Shown here one piece after another: positions 1 through 5,936 of a stretch of 6,922 nt of DNA. The number at the start of each line of letters is the position of its first letter. Position 1 is the stretch's first letter. The notes under the pieces were generated by a model. It ran no database searches. It saw only the letters and a program-made list of their open reading frames with translations, and was not told the DNA's origin. Position numbers and translations under genes: made by a program. This stretch comes from Bacteroidota bacterium (GTDB taxonomy: Bacteria > Bacteroidota > Ignavibacteria > UBA10030 > UBA8401): the NCBI GenBank assembly GCA_030824295.1, contig JAVBYA010000426.1, positions 1-6,922 on the forward strand, written 5' to 3'.

Positions 1-1
1 C

Positions 2-1153
2 GTCAGCGGCGGCAGTACGGTGCCGACTCCGTTCGGTGTGACGGCCGCATCCGTCTCTGCCGGTTCTGTGCGGATCGATTGGATCTCTTCAGCAACATCC
101 CATAAAGTGTTCCGGGGAACACAGAAGGATTCTTTGACGTTGTTGAGTTCGGTCGGTGCTGTGACATCGTTCATCGATACGGCAGTCCTGACCGGCGTTC
201 GGTACTTTTACGCTGTCAGTGCGGTGGGTCCGGGCGAGAGTGCGATGTCGGTTGTGTCCACATCCGTTCCGCATGCTGCTCCGATCATCACAGAGATCCT
301 GCAAGCGAATCTGGAGCAATTGCTGCTCACACTTTCATCGCCGATCGCGGAGCGAGATGCTGCGGGAATGAAGTTCATCCTGGATTCAAGGATTCCATCG
401 TCCGGAGTGAATTGGGTCTCACTGCAAAGTCTCATGGTAACATTTCCGGTAACGTTACCGGCTGGGAGCCATACGTTGAAGGTCCGTTCATTGAAGGATG
501 CTGAGGGGATGGCTGCTGATACATCCATGACCTATCATTTTTCGACTACGATGACGGCTCCTGACCTTTTTCTGGTCCGAACCGTCGAACGGTTGAGCAG
601 CAGGATCCTTCGCGTGGTATTCAATCAACCTGTCGATGGGCCATCTGCAAGCAATAGAGCACATTTTTCCGTGCGGACTGTCGTTCGTTCGTTCGCAGTC
701 CTTTCCGTCGATTCGATCTCACCGTCATCCGTTCACGTGAACTTGTCCGAAGACATCACGCGGATCGCGACAAGGATCGAAGTATACATCGATGGATCGG
801 TGACCGATGAGAGCGGTACGCCGTTGAATCTGGGCAAGGGACAACTGCTCTCCATTGCGCAAGAGACATCGTCCCTTAAGGATATCATTGTCTATCCAAA
901 TCCGGTGCGCGACCGGTCAGCCGTCACGTTCATCAATATCCCCGTCAACTGCCGGATATCCATCTTTGCTCCGACCGGAGAGAAACTCGTGACCTTAAGC
1001 GAGCGGACGGGGACCGAGGGGATCAGTTGGAATTTAAGGACATCCGGCGGCAATCTTGTTTCCACAGGAATCTATTTGTATCGTGTTGAGCAAATGAACG
1101 AAACGAATGAACCGATCGGTACCACCATGGGAAAATTCGCCGTGATACGATGA
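2..1153 (+). CDS. Secreted FN3/Ig-like surface protein with C-terminal type IX sorting domain (5' partial)
   Basis: The frame is open to the left edge. The GTG at 20 is an ordinary internal codon, so the true start and any signal peptide lie outside the window. Order of visible parts: a fibronectin type III domain (about nt 20-275, with the typical WISSA and RYFYAVSAVGPGE strands); two beta-rich stretches resembling SbsA/Big-type Ig domains (about nt 275-555 and 556-865, the second containing VVFNQPVD); and a C-terminal domain (about nt 880-1150). That last domain opens with VYPNPV (YPNP at 893-904), continues through ISIFAPTGEKL and ends in GIYLYRVE...GKFAVIR. This is the pattern of type IX secretion (Por) sorting domains and related FlgD-Ig-like tails in the Bacteroidota/Ignavibacteriota. 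The family is exported and anchored or released at the cell surface; the specific role is unknown. The gene overlaps pgsA by 4 nt. Confidence 0.8.
   Translation, partial: VSGGSTVPTPFGVTAASVSAGSVRIDWISSATSHKVFRGTQKDSLTLLSSVGAVTSFIDTAVLTGVRYFYAVSAVGPGESAMSVVSTSVPHAAPIITEILQANLEQLLLTLSSPIAERDAAGMKFILDSRIPSSGVNWVSLQSLMVTFPVTLPAGSHTLKVRSLKDAEGMAADTSMTYHFSTTMTAPDLFLVRTVERLSSRILRVVFNQPVDGPSASNRAHFSVRTVVRSFAVLSVDSISPSSVHVNLSEDITRIATRIEVYIDGSVTDESGTPLNLGKGQLLSIAQETSSLKDIIVYPNPVRDRSAVTFINIPVNCRISIFAPTGEKLVTLSERTGTEGISWNLRTSGGNLVSTGIYLYRVEQMNETNEPIGTTMGKFAVIR
446..461. repeat. Perfect 16-bp palindrome with an extra direct half-site
   Basis: CCGGTAACGTTACCGG is a perfect inverted repeat centred between 453 and 454. 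A further copy of the half-site core GGTAAC lies at 436-441, exactly 12 bp upstream of the GGTAAC at 448-453. It sits inside the surface-protein reading frame, so coding constraint or chance could produce it. A protein-binding site is possible but unproven. Confidence 0.5.
675..701. repeat. TCGT tetranucleotide tract framed by a 6-bp inverted repeat
   Basis: GGACTG (675-680) and CAGTCC (696-701) are exact reverse complements. The 15 nt between them (681-695) are TCGT three times plus TCG. The reading frame passes straight through (encoding part of RTVVRSFAV) and stays open to the sorting domain. The copy number is low for a slipping tract. Confidence 0.4.
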
Positions 1154-1719
1154 TGCAGGGAAGGATCTGGACCATATCGAACATGCTCTCCCTCAGCAGG
1201 ATCGTACTGATGCTGCCGGCGATGTATTTCTTCGTCACGCCGATGACGTTCCACCGGGAGATCGCGCTGCTCATCATCCTGGTCGCCGTTGCCACGGATG
1301 CGTTGGATGGTTATGTGGCCCGCATCCGTAACGAGGTCTCTGAATTCGGGAAGATCATCGATCCGCTAGCGGACAAAGTGAGCGTCGCTGTGGTGGTTGT
1401 AATGCTGACCATTTATGGCGATATTCCTGTATGGTTCACACTTGTCGTGCTCGGAAGGGATGTCATCATCTTCCTTGCCGGATTGTACGTGAAACAGCGG
1501 ACCGGCATCATCCTGCCATCACTCATGTCCGGCAAAGTTGCGGTCTCCATTCTTGCGTTGACCCTCGTCTTTCCGGTATTGCGGTATCCGTCACTGGAGA
1601 ACATTTACCAATTCTTCCTTTGGCTGACATTGGTCTTGCTGGGATATTCATTCCTGGTCTACGCTCAACGGTTTTTCTCGACGCTCCGTGAACATCACGG
1701 GCAATCGAACAATTCATAA
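1150..1719 (+). CDS. pgsA: CDP-diacylglycerol--glycerol-3-phosphate 3-phosphatidyltransferase (CDP-alcohol phosphatidyltransferase family)
   Basis: This integral membrane enzyme transfers a phosphatidyl group from CDP-diacylglycerol to glycerol-3-phosphate, the committed step to phosphatidylglycerol. The family signature is complete: D50xxD53-G54-xx-A57-R58-x8-G67-xxx-D71-xxx-D75, whose aspartates bind the metal and the CDP moiety. Six hydrophobic stretches can be seen (about residues 17-30, 39-50, 77-90, 94-112, 129-144, 154-171), as expected. An Arg-Asp pair (103-104) and a Gly-Lys (128-129) fit PgsA. At 189 aa the length is normal. ATG at 1150 overlaps the preceding stop (ATGA); a second ATG at 1153 is also usable. 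No clear Shine-Dalgarno site is present, so translational coupling is likely. A cardiolipin-synthase-like or other CDP-alcohol transferase cannot be fully excluded, but PgsA is the simplest reading. Confidence 0.8.
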   Translation: MMQGRIWTISNMLSLSRIVLMLPAMYFFVTPMTFHREIALLIILVAVATDALDGYVARIRNEVSEFGKIIDPLADKVSVAVVVVMLTIYGDIPVWFTLVVLGRDVIIFLAGLYVKQRTGIILPSLMSGKVAVSILALTLVFPVLRYPSLENIYQFFLWLTLVLLGYSFLVYAQRFFSTLREHHGQSNNS

Positions 1720-1722
1720 GGA
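1718..1722 (+). promoter_or_regulatory. Ribosome binding site of ftsY, overlapping the pgsA stop
   Basis: AAGGA shares its first two bases with the pgsA TAA (1717-1719) and lies 5 nt before the GTG at 1728. It decides the GTG start, because no in-frame ATG lies near a comparable site. The overlap suggests that termination of pgsA helps initiation of ftsY. Confidence 0.65.
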
Positions 1723-1727
1723 TTATT

Positions 1728-2681
1728 GTGGGATTCTTTGACGCATTCAAATTATCACGATTGAAGGAAGGGTTGGCCAAAACGCGCGAAACGCTTGTCG
1801 CGAAGGTCAACCGGCTCATCTTTGCAAAAGGGAAGATCGATGACGAATTCCTGACACAGTTGGAGGAGATCCTCATCACCAGCGATGTCGGAGTCGATAC
1901 CAGCCGCAGGATCATTGACGGTATCAAACGTCGTACAAAGGAGAACAAGTACGAATCACAGGAAGAACTCAATGAACTCGTCCGTTCAGAGATCACGAAT
2001 GCCTTAACGAAACACACCTTCGGTGCGGAGGATCCATTCTCTTTTCCGCCGCACACCAAACCGTATGTTATCATGGTCGTCGGGGTGAACGGTGTCGGCA
2101 AGACGACGACCATCGGAAAATTGGCGCACAACTATCGGACGGCCGGGAAGAATGTCCTGATCGGTGCAGCGGACACGTTCCGTGCCGCAGCGAATGAACA
2201 GCTCGAAGTATGGGGGAAACGTGCCGGCGTGGAGATCATCCAGCAGGGACAAGGTTCGGATCCTGCGTCCGTGGCGTTCGATACGGTGAAAGCGGCACAA
2301 TCCCGTTCGGCGGATGTGGTCATCATCGATACCGCCGGACGCCTGCACACCAAGACGAATTTGATGGAAGAATTGAAGAAGATCAAACGCGTCATCACCA
2401 AAGTGAGTGCTGAAGCTCCGCATGAAGTTCTGCTGGTGCTCGATGCGACGACCGGACAGAATGCCATTCAGCAGGCGAAACTGTTCAATGAAGCAGTGGG
2501 ACTCACGGGACTCGTCATCACCAAACTGGATGGTACCGCCAAAGGAGGAGTGATCTTTGCAGTCAGCAATGCGCTCAAAGTCCCCGTCCGGTTCATTGGT
2601 GTAGGGGAGAAGATCGACGACCTTCAGCCGTTCGATTCCGAGAAATTCGTTGAAGCACTGTTCGAAAAAGAACGTCCATAA
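1728..2681 (+). CDS. ftsY: Signal recognition particle receptor FtsY (SRP GTPase)
   Basis: FtsY docks ribosome-SRP complexes at the cytoplasmic membrane and stimulates reciprocal GTP hydrolysis with Ffh. The 317 residues form the NG core: an N-terminal helical domain (about 20-95) and a G domain with the P-loop GVNGVGKTT (119-127), the SRP-GTPase insertion motif DTFRAAA (149-155), DTAGR (201-205), TKLD (265-268) and the closing GVGEKIDDLQPF (291-302). The long acidic A domain of E. coli FtsY is absent. Instead the protein begins with a short amphipathic segment (GFFDAFKLSRLKEGL), the expected lipid-binding membrane-targeting helix of short FtsY forms. The start is GTG, 5 nt after an AAGGA site. 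The gene lies 8 nt after pgsA and 20 nt before the epimerase gene. Ffh is not in the window. Ffh itself is a less likely reading: there is no C-terminal methionine-rich M domain. Confidence 0.97.
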   Translation: MGFFDAFKLSRLKEGLAKTRETLVAKVNRLIFAKGKIDDEFLTQLEEILITSDVGVDTSRRIIDGIKRRTKENKYESQEELNELVRSEITNALTKHTFGAEDPFSFPPHTKPYVIMVVGVNGVGKTTTIGKLAHNYRTAGKNVLIGAADTFRAAANEQLEVWGKRAGVEIIQQGQGSDPASVAFDTVKAAQSRSADVVIIDTAGRLHTKTNLMEELKKIKRVITKVSAEAPHEVLLVLDATTGQNAIQQAKLFNEAVGLTGLVITKLDGTAKGGVIFAVSNALKVPVRFIGVGEKIDDLQPFDSEKFVEALFEKERP

Positions 2682-2688
2682 ACAGGAA

Positions 2689-2694
2689 GAAGGA
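2689..2694 (+). promoter_or_regulatory. Ribosome binding site of the dipeptide epimerase gene
   Basis: GAAGGA lies 7 nt before the ATG at 2702, inside the 20-nt gap after ftsY. It supports 2702 as the start. Confidence 0.6.
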
Positions 2695-2701
2695 CATCGC
2701 G

Positions 2702-3718
2702 ATGAAACTCAGTTGGAAACAATACGATCTGCGTTTGAAACATACCTTCCGCATCTCGCGGAGTGCAAGGGATATCGCACCGGTGATCATTCTGGAACTG
2801 GTGCATGACGGCATCACTGCGTATGGCGAAGCATCTCCTACCAAGAGGTACGGAGAAAGTCTGGAAACCATCGCTGCCTTCTTCACCGGACTCGATCTTT
2901 CCCGATTCGAATCCCCGATGCAGCTGGAGGATATCCTCGCTTACATCGATGCTGCCGCTCCCGGCAACACTTCCGCCAAATGCGCCGTGGACCTTGCGTT
3001 GCATGACTGGGTCGGCAAGAAGCTCGGTGTTCCATTGTATAAACTGTGGGGATTGAATCCCGCGAAAGCAGCCCCCTGTTCTTTCACCATCGCCATCGAT
3101 TCCAAGGAAGTGGTGGAGCAGAAGGTCCTGGAAGCAGCGGATTTCCCGATCCTCAAAGTGAAACTTGGTCTGGATAATGACGAAGAGATGATCAATACCA
3201 TTCGCAAAGTGACCGATAAGGTGCTGTATGTGGATGCGAACGAAGGTTGGAAGGACCGGAACCTGGCGCTGGAACGGATCAAATGGCTCAAGGACCAGAA
3301 CGTGGAGTTTGTAGAACAGCCGATGCCTGCCGAACAGTTCGATGATATGAAATGGCTGCGGGATAAGTCCGATCTGCCGCTCATTGCCGATGAGAGCGTC
3401 CTTCGTCTCTCCGAAGTGCCGAAACTTGCAGAAGCGTTCGACGGGATCAACATCAAACTGATGAAATGTACCGGCGTGCGTGAAGCGATGCGGATGATCA
3501 ACACGGCCCGCGCCCTGAACATGAAGGTGATGATGGGCTGCATGATCGAGACGGCGGTCGGTATCTCTGCCGGAGCACACCTTGCACCGCTGCTGGATTA
3601 TGCGGACCTGGACGGTAATGTGTTGATCTCCAACGATCCGTTCGATGGGGTCAGGAACATCAAAGGAAAGCTTGCACTGATCGACCAACCGGGATTGGGA
3701 GTGACGCTGCGTCCATAA
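2702..3718 (+). CDS. Dipeptide epimerase, L-Ala-D/L-Glu type (enolase superfamily, muconate-lactonizing subgroup)
   Basis: Enzymes of this group epimerise the second residue of dipeptides. The best known converts L-Ala-D-Glu from murein peptides to L-Ala-L-Glu for recycling. The 338 residues show the capping domain followed by a TIM barrel with a full active site: KVK (Lys152 and Lys154), metal ligands Asp178 (VDAN), Glu205 (EQP) and Asp230 (ADES), and Lys252 in the NIKLMK strand. A late D302-L-D304-G matches the DxD motif that holds the dipeptide amino group in characterised epimerases. This favours a dipeptide epimerase over o-succinylbenzoate synthase or N-acylamino-acid racemase. The residues setting the second-position specificity cannot be assigned by eye, so substrates other than Ala-Glu are possible. 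No signal peptide is seen, so it is presumably cytoplasmic. No other murein-recycling gene is visible nearby. A clear ribosome site supports the start. Confidence 0.85.
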   Translation: MKLSWKQYDLRLKHTFRISRSARDIAPVIILELVHDGITAYGEASPTKRYGESLETIAAFFTGLDLSRFESPMQLEDILAYIDAAAPGNTSAKCAVDLALHDWVGKKLGVPLYKLWGLNPAKAAPCSFTIAIDSKEVVEQKVLEAADFPILKVKLGLDNDEEMINTIRKVTDKVLYVDANEGWKDRNLALERIKWLKDQNVEFVEQPMPAEQFDDMKWLRDKSDLPLIADESVLRLSEVPKLAEAFDGINIKLMKCTGVREAMRMINTARALNMKVMMGCMIETAVGISAGAHLAPLLDYADLDGNVLISNDPFDGVRNIKGKLALIDQPGLGVTLRP

Positions 3719-3721
3719 GGA
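3717..3721 (+). promoter_or_regulatory. Candidate ribosome binding site of mutL overlapping the epimerase stop
   Basis: AAGGA begins within the epimerase TAA (3716-3718). It lies 12 nt from the mutL ATG at 3734, longer than usual. No better site and no alternative in-frame start lies between them, and the protein from 3734 begins exactly like known MutL, so the start is firm even if the site is weak. Confidence 0.5.
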
Positions 3722-3733
3722 CCGCGGCATTGT

Positions 3734-5584
3734 ATGACATCCATCATCAATATATTGCCGGACCATCTGGCCAATAAGATCGCGGCCGGGGAGGTCGTGC
3801 AGCGGCCGGATTCCGTTGTGAAAGAGCTTCTGGAGAATTCCATCGATGCCGGTGCGACCTCCATCGCTGTCACCATCAAGAATGCCGGTAAAGCACTCAT
3901 CCAGGTGATCGATAACGGGAAAGGGATGAGCGAAGAGGATGCTGAGAAATCCTTCTTCCGGCACGCGACATCGAAGATCTCGACCTATGATGACCTGGAG
4001 AACATCCGCACTCTTGGCTTCCGCGGTGAAGCGCTTGCGTCGATCGCTGCCGTTGCACAGGTGGAACTGCGCACCAGACGGGAGAACGATCAGGTCGGGA
4101 CGTTGCTGAGGGTGGAAGCGAACGAGTTCCTCGAACGGGGGAAGACCGCCCATCAGATCGGAACGACCATCAGCGTGAAGAACTTGTTCTATAACACGCC
4201 AGCCCGCCGACAATTCCTGAAATCGAACAACACCGAGTTCAAACATATCTATGAAACAGTGCAGCGGTTGGCACTCTCCAAGCCGGAGATCGCGTTGGAG
4301 TTCGTCAGCGATGACGACACGATCCTTGCGCTTCCGTCGCAGTCACTGGAAGAGCGGCTGAAAAGTCTGTTCGGTGACCGCCATTTCGCCGCGATGTTGC
4401 CGGTGCATGAGGAGACGGAGATCCTGACCCTCTCCGGATACATCGGCAAACCGGACTTCGCCCGGAAATCGAAAGTGGATCAGTTCCTCTTTCTGAACGG
4501 ACGCTTCATCATCAACCGGTCCATCAATCATGCCGTCTTTTCCGGATACGAACATCTCGTGGAGAAAGGGAACTTCCCGTTCTTCCTGCTTTTCATCGAT
4601 CTTGATCCGAAGAAGGTCGATGTGAACGTCCATCCCTCCAAGATGGAAGTGAAATTCGCAGATGAGCAGAATATCTACCGCATCGTCATCTCGGTGATAC
4701 GCAAAACACTCGGCAAGAATGATATCGTCCCGACGGTCGAGTTCCGGGGTCCGGGAACGGATCCATTCTCATCGCTGAAGCATATCGCACAACCGCGCTG
4801 GTATGGAGAACAGTCTGCTCAACCGCCGGTATCGCCCGGACTGTTCGGTCCCGGCGGACCCGTTCGCTCCGTCCCGTCAGAGAACGACGATGTACCGTTC
4901 GACCTCAGCTCAACGCTGGACCAGATATTCGCCTCTGCCAACACTGCCGGACCGGTACCGGTTGATACTCAGACCCAGTTCCAGCACGGCACCAGGGAAA
5001 GCGAAGCGCTGGAAGGGAAAGGGATCTGGCAGCTGCACAATAAGTACATCCTCACACAGATCCGATCCGGATTGATGATCATCGATCAGCATGTTGCCCA
5101 TGAACGTATCCTGTACGAACGGGCATTGACGAGGATGAACAATGCCGTGCCCAGCTCGCAGCAGCTGCTCTTCCCGCAGACCATCCAGCTGCCGCCGGGG
5201 GACCATGCTCTGGCGCAGGACCTTCTGCCGTATCTGGGATCGATCGGATTCGAGTCGAAACCGTTCGGAAGGAACACGATCGTTCTGGAGGGCGTTCCTC
5301 CCGAAGTGAAGGCTGGTACGGAAGCAGGCATCCTGCAGGAGATCCTGGACGAATACAAGAACAATCAGCTCCGCGTGAAACTCGATGCGCGGGACAATAT
5401 CGCCAAGTCATTCTCGTGCAAGGCGGCAATCAAGGCAGGGGACCGGCTGTCGGAAGTGGAGATGCGGACTTTGATCGATCAGTTGTTCGCCACATCGATG
5501 CCGTACGTTTGTCCACACGGCAGACCGGTACTCATCAAACTATCGCTGGCGGAACTCGACCGCCGCTTTTTCAGGACCTCATGA
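3734..5584 (+). CDS. mutL: DNA mismatch repair protein MutL, endonuclease-type
   Basis: MutL couples mismatch recognition by MutS to strand nicking and removal. The N-terminal GHKL ATPase is intact: E31 with ENSIDAG (34-40), DNGKGM (60-65) and GFRGEA (95-100), followed by NVHPSKMEVKF (298-308). A Pro/Gly/Ser-rich linker (about 335-425) leads to the C-terminal dimerisation domain. There the metal-dependent nuclease motif reads DQHVAHERILYE (451-462), fitting DQHA(X)2E(X)4E except for Val at 454. The accompanying SCK..IKAG (561-569), CPHGRP (593-598) and terminal FFR (612-614) motifs are present. QQLLFP (476-481) fits the sliding-clamp-binding consensus. This MutL should therefore nick DNA itself, as in Bacillus, rather than depend on MutH. 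At 616 aa the length is normal. It lies 15 nt after the epimerase gene and 1 nt before the next gene. Confidence 0.97.
   Translation: MTSIINILPDHLANKIAAGEVVQRPDSVVKELLENSIDAGATSIAVTIKNAGKALIQVIDNGKGMSEEDAEKSFFRHATSKISTYDDLENIRTLGFRGEALASIAAVAQVELRTRRENDQVGTLLRVEANEFLERGKTAHQIGTTISVKNLFYNTPARRQFLKSNNTEFKHIYETVQRLALSKPEIALEFVSDDDTILALPSQSLEERLKSLFGDRHFAAMLPVHEETEILTLSGYIGKPDFARKSKVDQFLFLNGRFIINRSINHAVFSGYEHLVEKGNFPFFLLFIDLDPKKVDVNVHPSKMEVKFADEQNIYRIVISVIRKTLGKNDIVPTVEFRGPGTDPFSSLKHIAQPRWYGEQSAQPPVSPGLFGPGGPVRSVPSENDDVPFDLSSTLDQIFASANTAGPVPVDTQTQFQHGTRESEALEGKGIWQLHNKYILTQIRSGLMIIDQHVAHERILYERALTRMNNAVPSSQQLLFPQTIQLPPGDHALAQDLLPYLGSIGFESKPFGRNTIVLEGVPPEVKAGTEAGILQEILDEYKNNQLRVKLDARDNIAKSFSCKAAIKAGDRLSEVEMRTLIDQLFATSMPYVCPHGRPVLIKLSLAELDRRFFRTS
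5573..5576 (+). promoter_or_regulatory. Ribosome binding site of the ABM-family gene, inside the mutL 3' end
   Basis: AGGA lies 9 nt before the ATG at 5586, within the last mutL codons. It supports 5586 rather than the out-of-frame ATG at 5581. Confidence 0.5.
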
Positions 5585-5585
5585 T

Positions 5586-5870
5586 ATGAAGATCATCACC
5601 GTATTCTGTTCCACCGCACCGGACCGGCGCGAGGCGCTTCTGGCCCTCTGCCGTTCCATGATCGCGCCGTCCCGGGCTGAGGATGGTTGTCTGCACTATT
5701 CCTTCTATGAAGATCTTGGTGCAGAGAACAAATTCATGTTCTATGAGGAGTGGCGGGACCAGGCATCCATCGACCGGCATAATGCAACGAAGCACTTTTT
5801 AGAATTTTCACCGCGATTTGCGGAACTGATCAGCGGAGCACCGGTCATCACCGTGCATTCCGTGGAATGA
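5586..5870 (+). CDS. Small antibiotic-biosynthesis-monooxygenase (ABM) fold protein, putative quinol monooxygenase-like
   Basis: The 94 residues form one dimeric alpha/beta-barrel (ABM/YgiN-like) domain. Visible family marks are an opening beta strand (KIITVFC), an A-E-D-G-C-L-H-Y segment (31-38, usual form EpGc..Y), Y41-E42, F52-YEEW (53-56) and the paired histidines H65 and H70 followed by F71. Members include cofactor-free quinone-forming monooxygenases, the quinol oxidase YgiN, and haem-degrading relatives. The sequence alone does not say which reaction, if any, this one performs. It lacks a signal peptide and is presumably cytoplasmic. It begins 1 nt after the mutL stop and is very likely co-translated with it, but no functional link to mismatch repair is known to me. 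The family assignment is good; the substrate is unknown. Confidence 0.8.
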   Translation: MKIITVFCSTAPDRREALLALCRSMIAPSRAEDGCLHYSFYEDLGAENKFMFYEEWRDQASIDRHNATKHFLEFSPRFAELISGAPVITVHSVE

Positions 5871-5936
5871 AGCAGTACACTGCCGGACACCCCCGGTACG
5901 AGAACCTCACACGATCAACCATATCGGAGAGTTACC
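5871..5936. other. 66-nt intergenic gap, the longest in the window
   Basis: This is the only gap large enough for a separate promoter. A weak hairpin can be drawn (5881-5886 with 5893-5898, one G-U pair, 6-nt loop), but no T run follows, so it is not an intrinsic terminator. I see no convincing -35/-10 pair or Bacteroidota-type -7/-33 pair. Confidence 0.5.
5926..5929 (+). promoter_or_regulatory. Ribosome binding site of the acyl-CoA mutase gene
   Basis: GGAG (within GGAGAG) lies 7 nt before the ATG at 5937, a standard spacing that supports this start. Confidence 0.6.

Noticed and set aside
1362..1373. 12-bp palindrome TCCGCTAGCGGA in pgsA
   Set aside because: It falls on the codons of the conserved DPLADK motif and is within chance expectation.
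1523..2131. Open frame on the - strand (202 codons) opposite pgsA and ftsY
   Set aside because: It is antisense to two conserved genes, with Ser/Arg-rich low-quality composition and no ribosome site or motif noticed.
2624..4246. Long open frame on the - strand (540 codons) across the epimerase gene and the 5' part of mutL
   Set aside because: It lies antisense to two well-supported genes, shows an unstructured His/Gln/Arg/Asp-rich composition with no recognisable motif, and is explained by the codon preference of the sense genes.
4951..4962. 12-bp palindrome ACCGGTACCGGT in the mutL linker
   Set aside because: One or two 12-bp palindromes are expected by chance in a window of this length, and it has no companion sites.
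5881..5898. Possible hairpin terminator after the ABM-family gene
   Set aside because: The stem is only 6 bp with a G-U pair and no T run follows.
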